From Trichomonas vaginalis G3 (Eukaryota; Parabasalia; Trichomonadida; Trichomonadidae), in the NCBI RefSeq assembly GCF_026262505.1, contig NC_067207.1, positions 27,062,082 to 27,126,081 of the forward strand: a stretch of 64,000 nucleotides of DNA, in the 5' to 3' direction. This document shows positions 43,240 through 54,339 of the stretch, piece by piece; the stretch's first letter is position 1, and each line of letters opens with the position of its first letter. A program made the translations under genes and the position numbers. Below the pieces are notes generated by a model, which ran no database searches, was not told the DNA's origin, and saw nothing but the letters and a program-made list of their open reading frames with translations.

Positions 43240-43884
43240 ATGAGACTTAATAGAGAGAATACACTCATTGAGAACAATCTCCAGCCATATGCCGGCTGCA
43301 CACCAGAGGAATGCCAAGCCAAATTTGTTAAAGCATTCACACCATACAAAGAGTTCATTGAACAATTTCAAGCTGCTTTACTCCTTCACAACATCAAATT
43401 CTTCGTAGCCATTTTGACTACAGTTATTGGCTTAATTGTCCTCTTCTCTCTCCTTCTTGCTTCAAGCATTCCAAATCTCGTTGTCGCAATTATTGCCATT
43501 CCAATTCTCGAACTTTTCTACTGCTTCGATGCTCACATCCATGTTAAGAAGCTCTATCTTGCTGAGCTTCCAAAGCTTGCTGATAACGCTCCAGACCGCA
43601 TCCGTACACTTGAAGAAATTTTCGCTGTTGCATGGAAGCCAGTTCTTCTCATTTGGCGTTTCGGATTCTATGTTTACGCTACATTTGCTTGCCCGAACCC
43701 AGTTGATACAATAGCTTTCATCATCTTGGCAATCATTCTCGGTCTCCTTAATAAGGTTGTTTGCTTCTTCGGCATTTTCTCATTCTGCCTTGTTCTTGCT
43801 CTTGTTACACCAGCCATCCTTATCAAGACACCACTTGGTGAGAAATTAAACCAACTTCTTCAGAAGAAGCAGAAGCAAGAATAA
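43240..43884 (+). CDS. ARL6IP1/reticulon-like ER membrane protein
   Basis: 214 residues with two long hydrophobic stretches that can each form a hairpin: about residues 52-95 (ILTTVIGLIVLFSLLLASSI, VVAIIAIPILELF) and about 155-195 (TIAFIILAIILGLL, FGIFSFCLVLALVTPAIL). Between them is a soluble loop with RTLEEIFAVAWKPVLLIWR, and the end is a lysine/glutamine-rich tail (LNQLLQKKQKQE). This layout, and the helix before the second hairpin, resembles ARL6IP1 and other reticulon-homology proteins that bend the ER. An Inr-like motif lies just before the ATG. Family assignment is moderate. Confidence 0.6.
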   Translation: MRLNRENTLIENNLQPYAGCTPEECQAKFVKAFTPYKEFIEQFQAALLLHNIKFFVAILTTVIGLIVLFSLLLASSIPNLVVAIIAIPILELFYCFDAHIHVKKLYLAELPKLADNAPDRIRTLEEIFAVAWKPVLLIWRFGFYVYATFACPNPVDTIAFIILAIILGLLNKVVCFFGIFSFCLVLALVTPAILIKTPLGEKLNQLLQKKQKQE

Positions 43885-44113
43885 GCTTAAAGTATAAACA
43901 GATGATATTATTTTATTCTTACGCTTTTTTGAATTTAAATTTGGTTTACAAAAATTAATCCCTAATTTGATTTACTAAACAACTTGAATGGCTTTAAAAA
44001 TGTAAGAGGTAAAATGTATGAAGTTGAAATGTATATTTCAGAAGGTTTGAATTTTTTAATTTCATATCTTTGTGAATTCAGGTGGCTTTCATAAGGTTAT
44101 GTGGTTGAGAAAC

Positions 44114-45127
44114 TTAAGATTTATGTTTAAAAGGATATAAAGAAGGTTTATCAGAAAATAAATTAGAAAAAGTAATATTTGGAATATGAATAGAATCTTT
44201 TTTATTTCTAATTGGAGGATTACATAAAAGAGTAGAATGTAAATTAGAAAGATTTAATTTTGTCATTTCCTTTGAATTCTCAATATTATTCCCGAATATA
44301 TTATCTTCAAAATGGCAATCATTTACAGTACCTGGAGATGAATCTGGTGCAGTAGTAAATAAATAAGTAGCATTGTTTCCTTTGAAGAAACAAAGATTTA
44401 ATGTAAATGTACCATAATTAAGGAAAATTCCAGCACCATTTTCTAAAACTTTGTTATCAATAACATTACAAAAATAGAAATTGTGTGTATGATAGTGATA
44501 ATAAAAACAACATTGTGTATTTGATGAAATATTATCGAAATTACTAAAATTTGTTGTTGAAAGAGAAGATGGAACACTACTAAATGCTGCATTAAATACT
44601 AGTTTTGAGTCAGAGATATTTATTGATGAAAATAGATGAGATCCATATAAATGATATAAAACAGCTGACTCTCCTGTAATTTGAGTGAATGATGATTCAA
44701 TAACAAAATTCTTGTGGTTATCATCATTTGTCACTTCAATGCATGAATGAGATCCGTAATTAACTGATTTAGATTCATAACTACAGACTTTGTATTGAAC
44801 AAATGATCCTTTTGATGAAAGATATATGGATCCTCCTTCACTTTTTTTAGAAGAACAGTTAAAAAAAGAAGAAGTTGAAACAAGAACTTTTGTATCATCA
44901 GTTGGTTTAGTGATTCTAATAACACCTTGTGGACTAAAATTTTTGAAAAGAACGTGATCAACAAAGACGTGGCTGAATTCAGTGACTGTTTGACTTTTAT
45001 TAATAAATTTGTCATAAGTTGCAGGATCATAGAATCTCTTCCATATATCGCTTGAAGGAGCTGAGAAATGAAAGCGTGACGTTCTTCTTCTACTAAAGAG
45101 ATTTTCTTCTTTTTCTTCTTCAAACAA
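44114..45127 (-). pseudogene. Beta-helix surface-type protein, no ATG
   Basis: Leftward ORF of about 337 residues in the polymorphic-membrane-protein-like beta-helix style: short repeating turns such as VSTSSFFNCSSKK, NFVIESSFTQITGES, NFYFCNVIDN and NLCFFKGNN. Trichomonads have large families of such surface proteins. There is no ATG at the front; the frame begins after an upstream stop, and no signal peptide is seen. The C-terminus lacks a membrane segment. A close paralogue at 63197 has the same missing start, so both probably descend from a duplicated, already broken copy. Non-functional is the likeliest reading. Confidence 0.65.
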
Positions 45128-45560
45128 GTATGATTATCAATAGTTTACAAATTGGTGAAGTTAGTCTCGAGATTCAAAATTACGATTTTTAATGTGAATT
45201 TTGACAGTAATCTCAATACATGGGTACTGTTGCAATATGATTGAAATTAACGAAGTTGATTTTAAATTGAATAATGTGGGAGAATAACTGACAATACAAC
45301 TAATTATATTATACAAGATAGTTGCCAGTTGGAACAAGAAATTAGGCTGCACCAATCATTTCTTTCGTTTCTGGCATAACGCCCAGAAAGAAAGCGATCT
45401 ATAACACAAGGAAAAATGATGATATTGTCACTTTTCGTTTAACAACCTTATTTTTTGTTTTTAATTATTCTGAAATTTATGTCAAATGATACTACTTCAA
45501 AAACAACTTAAATAAATTTTGACAAATGTCAATTTTTTTATCTATTGATTTTTCAAAAAA
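45128..45560. other. Gap before PARP gene
   Basis: AT-rich, no gene. The start of the gap shares the TTGTAAACTATTG and ATCATA motifs with the DNA before the 63-kb paralogue. Nothing else recognised. Confidence 0.5.
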
Positions 45561-47126
45561 ATGAGTGACGAAGAAGAAGAAGTTTATGTTGTATATGAAG
45601 AAGAAGAGGAAGTAGAAGACTCATCCAGTGATGAATTAGTTCAATTGGTTTCTGAGTCATCTAATACATTTATTACGAAAGAAATTGAATCCTTTTCTCA
45701 TTACCTACCAAATTGGAGTGCATACTCATCTGATAATCGTATGATCATTAATATTCCATCATCATTCTTGCCCTTAGCTCAAAAAGTTGTTTACGGCTTT
45801 TCTGTCCATGATATTTTACTTAATTTAACAATTACAATGAATTCCAACGACTGGACGACACCTCCACAAATAACATTCGAGCACCCTATTTACAAATCTC
45901 AATTTATCGGCCGTCCTTTAATTGTTGACTTAATTCCAAAATTCTTCAACAAAGATTATAAACCAAAACAAAATTATCGCGCTGCAGGCTACGTACTAAA
46001 TGCTGCCGGTCATGCCGACCCAGAACTTGTCAAGCTTCTTGCTAAAGAAGGAATTTCGGCAGAAAGAGCCAAAACAGCTTTAGTTCTCTGCAGAAACAAG
46101 ATCAATGATGCAAGAAGCTTCCTGAGGACAGGTCAAAAAGCAGATGTTAGTACCAGAATGCCCTGCAAATTTGAAGAATGTAGATTACTTTACTTTATCG
46201 TTGAAATATGTGATTTATTCATCGGTTTACAAGATCATTGTTGCTTCTGTGGCAAGAAGCTCTCAGAAGCAACAGTCAAACCTTCAGTTTGCTCAAACAA
46301 ATTATGCAATTTCTCATTTACTCAACTTGGTGTTGGCACAAGCCTTCTCCAAGAGATCAGGCGCGACCCGGACGTGGCAGATCTTATGATATCTTGCTTC
46401 GCTACCGCTCTGGGAACTGCCTGGCTGAAACCAAAACCAAATAATTTCACAGACGATGAAATGAGACAGATTATCAACGGATTACCAACTGTTTCTGATA
46501 TGGTACGAGCCAATGACGACCACCAATTGGCAAATCTCGTTGGAGATAAAGCGATTTTACTATTAAATTGGATTATTCTCTCGAACAAGTCACAGTTATA
46601 CGAATTGTCACCCGAATTACGACTCAAGCAGTTCCCAACTCGTCACCAATTCCTTACTCTCATGGCTTCTGAAGAGAGAGAAAACGAATTTAAAGCATTG
46701 AAAGCGAAATACGGTTCTTTCTTCCTTTGGCATGGATCTACAGGTGACAGATGGCACTCCATCATCAGAAATGGTCTAAAGAACGGAACAGGAACCGAAA
46801 TGCAACAAAATGGAAAAGTTTTCGGATCTGGAATTTATTTGGCCTCCGAACTTTTGACTTCACTTAACTACGTAAAGAATGTCCAGAACGAATACGCAAG
46901 AAGCACGTTAGGAAATTCACTCCAAGCTGTTGGTCTTTGCGAAGTTGCAAAAGTTCCTGATTTGGAAGACCACGGAAGAGCTTACACATTGATGAACGAA
47001 AAGGCTATTGTTGTGAGGTTTTTGTTCGTCGGAGCAAATTTCTCATACGATGTTGTCCAGAAACCTTTGGAACGTGTTCCAAAGTTGAAAGATATCCTCA
47101 ACTATCACGCTTCTCTTAATAAATGA
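45561..47126 (+). CDS. PARP6/PARP8-like mono-ADP-ribosyltransferase
   Basis: 521 residues. An acidic start (about residues 1-30) is followed by an unassigned fold, a UBA-like stretch (about 165-195, EGISAERAKTALVLCRNKIN), a cysteine group that may bind zinc (CCFCGKK, CSNKLC), and a C-terminal PARP catalytic domain: FLWHGSTGDRWHSIIRNGL carries the NAD-binding histidine and GSGIYLA the tyrosine. The order matches the PARP6/8 branch, in which the catalytic glutamate is usually absent, so mono-ADP-ribose transfer is expected. Substrates are unknown. The frame is intact, with the ATG at 45561. Confidence 0.85.
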   Translation: MSDEEEEVYVVYEEEEEVEDSSSDELVQLVSESSNTFITKEIESFSHYLPNWSAYSSDNRMIINIPSSFLPLAQKVVYGFSVHDILLNLTITMNSNDWTTPPQITFEHPIYKSQFIGRPLIVDLIPKFFNKDYKPKQNYRAAGYVLNAAGHADPELVKLLAKEGISAERAKTALVLCRNKINDARSFLRTGQKADVSTRMPCKFEECRLLYFIVEICDLFIGLQDHCCFCGKKLSEATVKPSVCSNKLCNFSFTQLGVGTSLLQEIRRDPDVADLMISCFATALGTAWLKPKPNNFTDDEMRQIINGLPTVSDMVRANDDHQLANLVGDKAILLLNWIILSNKSQLYELSPELRLKQFPTRHQFLTLMASEERENEFKALKAKYGSFFLWHGSTGDRWHSIIRNGLKNGTGTEMQQNGKVFGSGIYLASELLTSLNYVKNVQNEYARSTLGNSLQAVGLCEVAKVPDLEDHGRAYTLMNEKAIVVRFLFVGANFSYDVVQKPLERVPKLKDILNYHASLNK

Positions 47127-47472
47127 TTGAATTGTATTATAAAATTGTTTAAAATTAAATAAAATTGACAAAAAATTTAAACTCTATTGATCCAACCCAC
47201 TCGCACTTGTTTTAACGTCTAATGACAATATAGTAATTAGCTTTACTATTGAAATGTAAAATTTTATTTCTTTATCATTGAAATGACGCATATTGGTGTG
47301 CTAAATGATATTTTTATGTTAAGTTTAGTTGAAATATCAAATAATTTTTATATTTAAACAATATTCAAAAATAAAATACCAAAGAATTTGGAAATACAGC
47401 GGATAATATTAATAAAGTATGATTATATATGGATATTATAATATGTTTTTGATAACCTCAAGTTCAGTTGGA

Positions 47473-49800
47473 ATGAGCGAACCTGGATATATTATGAAGC
47501 TCGACGACTCAGTCATTCATAAGATCGCAGCGGGTGAAATTATCACTGAGCCAGTTAATGTCGTCAAGGAATTGCTCGAAAATTCCATTGATGCCGTTGC
47601 AGATCACATTCAAATTAACATAGAGAACGGAGGGTACGGTTTAATCCAAATTAAAGACGATGGAACAGGAATACGCAAATCAGATATGCCTCTCGCGTGT
47701 GCAAGACATACAACTTCCAAACTACATAAATATAATGATCTTAGAACCATCGGAACATTCGGTTTTAGAGGCGAAGCATTATTCTCAATGTCATGCTGTG
47801 CTCATGTAACTATCACTACAAAGACTTTCCAAGAAGAATACGGATATTCAGCTGAATATTCCGACGGAAAAATGTCCTCAGATCTCAAGAACATAGCGGC
47901 AACAGAAGGCACTACGGTCGAAGTACGCGATCTCTTCTACAATAATAGACTCAGACTCAACGCAAGACCAAAAGCAACAACAGATGCGAAAAAAATCTAC
48001 GAAGTAGTAGCAAAATACGCAGTTACATACCCAGAATTAAGCTTTGTACTCTCATCTAATGGAAAGGAAATGCTCCAAACTTACGGTGGCTCAAAAACAG
48101 AAGACGTATTAAAATTATTATTCGATATTGAAGATACAAAGTCGATATTTACGCTTAGTTTCTCTCCGTATCCGAATGTTACAGCTACTATGTTCCTTAG
48201 CGCCCCTTCTTTCTCTTCTAAGAAGAAGATGAACGCCATATTTATAAATGGCAGGCTTGTTCAATGCCAATCCTTCAAGCATTCCATCGATACGGCATAC
48301 TCTGAGACAGTAGGATCGGGTGTCAGCCCTTTCTACTTCATCATATTAGTCATGCCACAAGAAAATGTAGAGGTGAATGTTCACCCATCGAAAAAAACCG
48401 TCAAGTTTATCGGCGAAGTCGAAATTGGGGAAGAAATCCATAAAAAGATCAAAGAATCGCTAGAACAAAGAAGAGGATCGAGGCCTGTGATGCTAATGAA
48501 AGAAAGGACACATAAAACTTCACAAAAACCAACTGATTCTCCTCAAATTGACAAATTTATATCCCAAATCAGCCAGAAACCAGCTGAAGATGCTCCACCA
48601 CTCTCACAAAGAGATAAAGCAAGGCAAATGTTGGGCCTTCCGCTCTTGGATGCTCCTTCCAATGAAAAATCAACAAATGAAGAACCAGAAAAGCACGAAG
48701 AAGAAGAGAGACCTATAGCTCCACCAAGTTATAAACCACCTGAAGAGAACAAACCACAAGAACCTCAAAATTTCCTCTCAGAATCTGATGATGAAAAATC
48801 TGAGGTCAAAAATGAGCCAAAAGTCGAAGAACCAGTCACACAAGATCTTCCTAAGCCTAATATCCCTGTCGAAAATACTCATTTCAGTGATGATTCCGAT
48901 GAAAATCAATTCTTTTTGCCAAAAGTGCCAAAAAGTGTTAAAAAGAACACATTAAACACAGAAAAAGCACCTAAGAAGTCATCCACGTCAGACACTCGTT
49001 ACAATCTCTTTGCCGAGCTGAAATACAAACCAAAAGTTGTATCTGCAGCCGAACAAGGCATGAAAACCCTTGAACAGCTTCTCACTCCACCAACAGTCAT
49101 TGCCAAACCATTCCGAAACGTCGAACTCCAAAGTGTTCTAGAGATGAGACGCAATTTCACCGAAAACAGTTCAAAAACACTTACAGAAATCCTGAAAGGC
49201 CATTCTTTCCTTGGTTTCTGTGATATCAGTAACTTTTTGATCTCTTTTGGTGATGGACTTTATCTCTGCAACACATTTGGAGTTGTCAAAGACTTGTTTG
49301 TCAAATTGATTTTGGACAAATTCCAGAATTTTCCACAATTGAGATTAGACAAACCAATTGACATCGCGCAGACTGTTTCTATACTTGGAAATGATGGTGA
49401 AAAAGCTGTGCAAACACTGGAAAACAATTCTGCAATGCTCATGGACTATTTCTCTATTTCCATTGAAAATGGGAAACTTTATTCGATGCCAAGCATTGTT
49501 TCTAATTACAGACCGACTTATTCTGCAATGCCTCTCTTTCTTTCCAATATTGTAAACAATGTTGACTGGGAGAATGAGATACAATGTTTGTCCACTTTAA
49601 TTGATGAGATTGCGTCTGTTTCTTCGCCAATTCCTGATGATGGAAATGACAAAGAAGTCGAAATGAAACTGATGAATCAAATTGGTTCTTTGGTTCTTCC
49701 TGTGATGAAAGAGGAGTCTTTTGTAGCTTCAATGGATGCAACTGAATCTGTTATGAAACTGTATACTGCTGCTTCTTTGTTTGATAAATTTAATCAATAA
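47473..49800 (+). CDS. MLH1: DNA mismatch repair protein MLH1
   Basis: 775 residues if started at 47473; an earlier in-frame ATG at 47419 adds 18 residues (MIIYGYYNMFLI), which look non-native. The N-terminal GHKL ATPase has VVKELLENSIDA (motif I), DDGTGI (motif II), ARHTTSKL and GFRGEAL (motif III). Then comes a transducer domain, a long acidic linker (about 345-520) and an MLH1-type C-terminal dimerisation domain (HSFLGFCDISNFLISFGDGL). MLH1 pairs with PMS-type partners to direct mismatch repair. The usual final FERC motif is missing: the protein ends SLFDKFNQ. Otherwise intact. Confidence 0.93.
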   Translation: MSEPGYIMKLDDSVIHKIAAGEIITEPVNVVKELLENSIDAVADHIQINIENGGYGLIQIKDDGTGIRKSDMPLACARHTTSKLHKYNDLRTIGTFGFRGEALFSMSCCAHVTITTKTFQEEYGYSAEYSDGKMSSDLKNIAATEGTTVEVRDLFYNNRLRLNARPKATTDAKKIYEVVAKYAVTYPELSFVLSSNGKEMLQTYGGSKTEDVLKLLFDIEDTKSIFTLSFSPYPNVTATMFLSAPSFSSKKKMNAIFINGRLVQCQSFKHSIDTAYSETVGSGVSPFYFIILVMPQENVEVNVHPSKKTVKFIGEVEIGEEIHKKIKESLEQRRGSRPVMLMKERTHKTSQKPTDSPQIDKFISQISQKPAEDAPPLSQRDKARQMLGLPLLDAPSNEKSTNEEPEKHEEEERPIAPPSYKPPEENKPQEPQNFLSESDDEKSEVKNEPKVEEPVTQDLPKPNIPVENTHFSDDSDENQFFLPKVPKSVKKNTLNTEKAPKKSSTSDTRYNLFAELKYKPKVVSAAEQGMKTLEQLLTPPTVIAKPFRNVELQSVLEMRRNFTENSSKTLTEILKGHSFLGFCDISNFLISFGDGLYLCNTFGVVKDLFVKLILDKFQNFPQLRLDKPIDIAQTVSILGNDGEKAVQTLENNSAMLMDYFSISIENGKLYSMPSIVSNYRPTYSAMPLFLSNIVNNVDWENEIQCLSTLIDEIASVSSPIPDDGNDKEVEMKLMNQIGSLVLPVMKEESFVASMDATESVMKLYTAASLFDKFNQ

Positions 49801-50030
49801 ATAAAAGATATATATATATACTATAAATCTTAATTTGATGTTTATGTACAAGATTTATGTATGAATATAAATCTTTATATTCTTGCTTCTTTGTATGATA
49901 AATTAATAAAACTATACATCAATTTGATGTTCATATGCAAGCTTTTGTTATTATATATCTTTTGACTGTTGCGTCTTTGTTTGATAAATTTTAATTTAAA
50001 ATCAATTTGATGTTTATGTATACCGCTGAG
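49768..50030. repeat. Degenerate tandem copies of the MLH1 3' end
   Basis: GCTTCTTTGTTTGATAAATT, the last codons of MLH1, recurs as degraded copies near 49885 and 49972, each followed by TCAATTTGATGTTTATGT-like DNA. This is a local triplication of the gene's end. Confidence 0.6.
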
Positions 50031-50068
50031 AATTTGTTATATACATTTAATTGATAATTTATGTCCAA

Positions 50069-50221
50069 ATGAATGAAAAAATAAAATTTAATCAAGGCAT
50101 TATTGCAATTACTGCCCATATAATGCGAATGATGGCCAAACACAATAGATTTAATGAAGAATTTGCAGAAAAGCTATCAAATATGATTGTAAAAAAGTAT
50201 AGAAAACAAAAAGTCAAATGA
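50069..50221 (+). CDS. Short ORF, 50 aa, unknown
   Basis: Encodes MNEKIKFNQGIIAITAHIMR, then MAKHNRFNEEFAEKLSNMIV and a lysine-rich tail. It reads like folded helical protein but has no known family. It may be the remnant of a longer gene, since decayed ankyrin sequence follows. Confidence 0.3.
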   Translation: MNEKIKFNQGIIAITAHIMRMMAKHNRFNEEFAEKLSNMIVKKYRKQKVK

Positions 50222-50228
50222 AAATATA

Positions 50229-50470
50229 AATCCATTTATCATTGGTAAACATGAAGTTGTTAATCATCAAATTTCTGCTGGAGCTGTATAGAAGCAAAAA
50301 GAAATAAAGGATTTTCTCTCCTCACTGATGTATCAACTAAAGGCAATCTTGATGTTGTTTAATGTCTTGAATCATCTGGATCTGATAATGGATCAAAAAG
50401 TAGTAATGAAAAAACTCCGCTCATTGAAACATCATGAAAAAGTAATATCTTATCTTTGAAGGCGCGCAGT
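50229..50470 (+). pseudogene. Relic of an ankyrin-repeat gene
   Basis: Translated pieces such as HEVVNHQISAGA, STKGNLDVV and CLESSGSDNGSKSSNEKTPL follow the ankyrin pattern, but several stops interrupt them. It is an old fragment of the trichomonad ankyrin family, separate from the next locus. Confidence 0.55.
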
Positions 50471-50582
50471 ATAATTATCGGTAATGTTTATTTTTATGCT
50501 ATATTTTATACAATTAGTGCTGAAAAAAAAACATTTTTATGTTCTCAATCTCAAATAAAATAAAAGTGACATCATAAATAAA

Positions 50583-52576
50583 ATGGATTTTTCATATCAA
50601 AAGATTGAATTGGACGCCGTATTTAAGAGTCCACAGCAAGCATATGATCTAATACGAGACATTACTGCAAGCAATTTTTCTACAAATTCAAAAGAAATTT
50701 TTTCATTAATCAATGCCAAAAAAATAACGCCGGAAACAGCCTTATTTTTCTTAGATATATGCATCTATGTGCTATCCTATCAAAAATTCTATGTATCCAG
50801 ATATCTATGGACAAATATTGACAAAATTCAAATTAAATTATCTTCCAGAAAATGAAAACATTGCAACAATTCTATGCTCAAAAGGATTTAAATTTTCTAA
50901 CTTTGAGCCATCGATTGACTTGGAAAGTCTAATTAATTTGTATAAGAAAGAAAGTCCATTTGATTTGATTTGTAATGATAAAATTGATGAACTACAAAGT
51001 AAATACCCTAATTTGGATGTCAATATGACTGAAAACAAGCTTTCACTGATAGATTGTGCATGTAGACATGGATCAGAAAAATGTTTTAACTTCTTGCGAG
51101 ATAAAAAGCCAAATACTCTCAAAAATCGCCAGTTTATACACTTCAAAGCGGAAATATGAACATCATTACAGTAATGAAAGCAGACGGACAGCGTTTTAAG
51201 TATCTGCTCCATGTTGCCATAAGATATCATCACATAGATCTTGCGATTTGGCTGACAAGAAACTTTCCAACAGAGAAGATTTCAATTGCGGAATGCATGA
51301 ACTGGGGAAACTTTGATGTTGCTAACTACTTGATTAGTAAAGGTTTTGATATCAATGAAGTTGTAATGCTTATACTTCATAATTTCATTATATTATTTTT
51401 ATATCTTATGAAATTCATTTTATATTTATGAGAGTATTCATTTTATTACATTATGACGTTAATTATTTCATTTATGTCATTCATTTAGCTCATGAAACAG
51501 AAATTCACATTATCATTCAAAAAATTCTTTGTTTTTATCATGACATTCTATTTACACTAATGGAATTCTCTATATTATCATTATATTCGCTTATAATTCT
51601 TGTTCTATTTAAATATATCAAATACATTTTTAAATTTATTACACTCCTCTTGCCATTGCTATCAGAATGAAATCTATAGAATTGGTTCAATGGTTTCTTA
51701 GTCGAGGTGCTGAAGTTAATAAGTTATTAGTTATATTTAATAATTATTGCATTCATTATTTATATATATTAATTATTTTATTATAGAATCTACTTTTAAT
51801 TCACTACATTTGATGTTATTTCATAAAATTCAATTTTGTTTTATATTTCTCATATTTTCAAAAAATCATGTTTGTTATTATGGAATTCAAACTCGAATAA
51901 TGTTATTCTATATTACAATTGATGGTGTTCATTGGGAATTCATGTCATTCGGTTTAATATCATGGAATTCTATATAATTAATAATGAAGTTCTTAATTTA
52001 TTTATATATATCCATTAATGATTGCAATTGAAGTTGATTCTTTAGATATTGTAAAAATTCTTGCAGCTGCAGGAGCAGACCTTAACAAAACTGTAGTTCA
52101 TTATCATTTAACTTTGTTCTTTTGTGTAATTATGAAATCTTTCTTAGTTAAATGACATTCATTTAAATTTTAGTATATTCTATTGCTAAATTCATGAAGT
52201 TCAATATTTAATAATGAACTTCTTTATCAATCAATAAATGCCCTCTATCTGTTGCAATTCAGTTAAATCATATTCGAATTCTTTGGTTTTTGTTTGATAA
52301 TGGTGCTGAAGTGAAAGTTAAACTCATTCAATTTCATATTATGAAGTTTATTATTTATTCAAAGTATTCATTAATGGATTCATATTGTCTTCTTTCCTAT
52401 CAAAGCATTCTTAATATAATTATATCATTCTTTGATTCATGGAATTCACTATTTCCTAATAGAATTCAACATTTTTTTATCAAACTCTCTTTGATATTGC
52501 AAACAAATATGGCAATGATGAAATGAAGAACTACATGAAACAAGTTGAAGAAAAGAATCGCTGCAGAATATGCTGA
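50583..52576 (+). pseudogene. Ankyrin-repeat (DUF3447-type) gene, broken, with in-phase inserts
   Basis: The first 70 residues (MDFSYQKIELDAVFKSPQQA; FFLDICIY) match the N-terminus of the trichomonad DUF3447/ankyrin family. The frame shifts near 50755-50767 and again near 51110-51130. From 51250 on, clean ankyrin units occur: FDVANYLISKGFDINEV, then PLAIAIRMKSIELVQWFLSR, PLMIAIEVDSLDIVKILAAA, PLSVAIQLNHIRILWFLFDN and TLFDIANKYGNDEM. Between these units lie AT-rich inserts (51364-51642, 51724-52011, 52093-52241, 52323-52483), each starting just after a repeat's end and finishing right before the next PL. The stop is at 52574-52576. Whether the inserts are removed in RNA is unknown. Confidence 0.7.
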
Positions 52577-52672
52577 TATATAATATAATCAAAAACTATT
52601 ATAAAAAATATTATTGGAACTTTTTTTATTGAAATCATATATGACATATAACTTCAAAAAATATTGATATTC

Positions 52673-53638
52673 CTAAGATAATTTATATTTTATAAGCAGA
52701 ATAATCTGTAACTTATTAAATCTGGATAAAATTATATATTTGTTGCCTTTCATTCTATTAGGTGTTATAGAAATTATGATTGGAGGGCATCCTGTTTCAA
52801 AAGAAATACCTGTATTTATATATTTTGGGTCTTCACCATATGCTGAAGTACTGTCTGTTCTTGAATTTTCAAATGTTAATGATCCCCAATCAAAACCAAA
52901 TACATCATGAATTTGATTATTTTGAATATAACAATAATTCATGTATAGATCAGATCTCAAAGAATAAATTAGTGAATCGCCACCATTATTTCTTACGTAA
53001 TTGCATGATGTGATTTTAAAATTTAAGTTTGAGTGATAATTAAAATAAATAGATCCTTGTTTGTTATCAATGACATTCACGCATGTAATATATGAATCGG
53101 AACTTGCTTCCTGTGTTTGATAACCTCCTGTATCTTTCGTGACTTTATTTTGCGTAATATTACATTGATTCATAATAATTAACCCTTTTCTCATGTGCGT
53201 CGTGACTCTGCTTTCTTGAATTGAATTACCACAATCAAAAACTGATGTTTCATTGGCTTGATTTTTATAATTTGCAATATCTGAAACAAATGTGAAAAAT
53301 GATGTTCCTTCTTTTGAATTTGATTTTATGTATGAATTTTTTGTTTGAACAATTTGACCTTTATTGGAAGAATAGAGAGAACCTCCTTTTTGTTCACCAG
53401 ATGAACATGATTCAAATTTATTTGAAGTAACAAATGTTTTAACATCATCATTTATTGGTGTAATTCTTACGGCACCATTTGGATCTAAATGAATAAAATT
53501 ACAGCTTGAAATAAAAAAGTTGAGGTCGTCAGTTGAAATTGGACTTGAACTTCCACTATACATCATAGCATAGTATGATCCTGGAAATACATCCTCCCAA
53601 GACATTGCAATCGATGTCAAAATGATAATTTGATGCAC
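52673..53638 (-). CDS. Beta-helix surface protein with signal peptide
   Basis: 321 residues with an N-terminal signal-like segment (MHQIIILTSIAMSWEDVFPG). The body is made of short beta-helix turns: FFISSCNFIHLDPNGAVRI, FESCSSGEQKGGSLYSSNKG, ITCVNVIDNKQGSIYF and SNLNFKITSCNYVRNNGGD. It belongs to the same expanded family as the 44-kb and 63-kb loci but is more distant. The last 30 residues (RFNKLQIILLIKYKLS) look out of frame or non-native, so the true C-terminus may be lost. A secreted or surface role is likely. Confidence 0.65.
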   Translation of the reverse strand: MHQIIILTSIAMSWEDVFPGSYYAMMYSGSSSPISTDDLNFFISSCNFIHLDPNGAVRITPINDDVKTFVTSNKFESCSSGEQKGGSLYSSNKGQIVQTKNSYIKSNSKEGTSFFTFVSDIANYKNQANETSVFDCGNSIQESRVTTHMRKGLIIMNQCNITQNKVTKDTGGYQTQEASSDSYITCVNVIDNKQGSIYFNYHSNLNFKITSCNYVRNNGGDSLIYSLRSDLYMNYCYIQNNQIHDVFGFDWGSLTFENSRTDSTSAYGEDPKYINTGISFETGCPPIIISITPNRMKGNKYIILSRFNKLQIILLIKYKLS

Positions 53639-54339
53639 AAATCCAATTCTTTTTTAATGTGATTGTTTTTTACAGAATCATACAAAAGTGACATTGAAAC
53701 GAACAATAATATGCTGTAATTGTTGGAATCATTTCAATATGAATAGAAGATTCATATATATCATTATTTTAGGGTTCTGACCGACCAATGATTTATCCTT
53801 TTTGAGAGGAACGATACTGACTCTATTGAAATAAATTTGAAAGAATTCTATTCAATTTTATAAAGTTCACTTTGTATTTTCAAACTTTAAGGTTTATTAT
53901 TATGGATATAGGCTCATATTATTATTAGTAAGCCTCAGTATGATGTTTATAAAAAAACAATAGATAAAAATGTAGTGATTAATCACGATTTGAAGTTCGC
54001 ATTGATCTTAAATTATGAGAAACAGATTGTAGGAAGCTCTTTATGATTGAAAGACTTTAAAATATCAAAAAATTGAAATAAATCTTCAATATTTTCTTGA
54101 CTTTACCTTCTATTTGTTGCGACAAACCTATGTTTTAAATGATTTAAGTCTAGAAATTTACTTTTATTAGAGAATTTGTAGAAAACAAAAAAATCTAAAA
54201 GTTAAACCAAAGATTTTTGAATATCTAACCTTTTGAAGAATAATATATTATGGTGTCAATTTATTATAAAAAAAAAATTAAATAAATTTAAAATTAAAAA
54301 AAAATGATATATAGACGTTTTTAAACTTATCAATCCGTC
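53639..54339. other. AT-rich gap
   Basis: No gene recognised. Upstream regions of the surface protein and the downstream side of AP-2 mu; only AT-rich low-complexity sequence. Confidence 0.5.

Noticed and set aside
46322-46627. Antisense and out-of-frame ORFs over PARP, MLH1, eIF5 and TTLL genes
   Set aside because: They shadow real coding sequences and show no protein-like features of their own.
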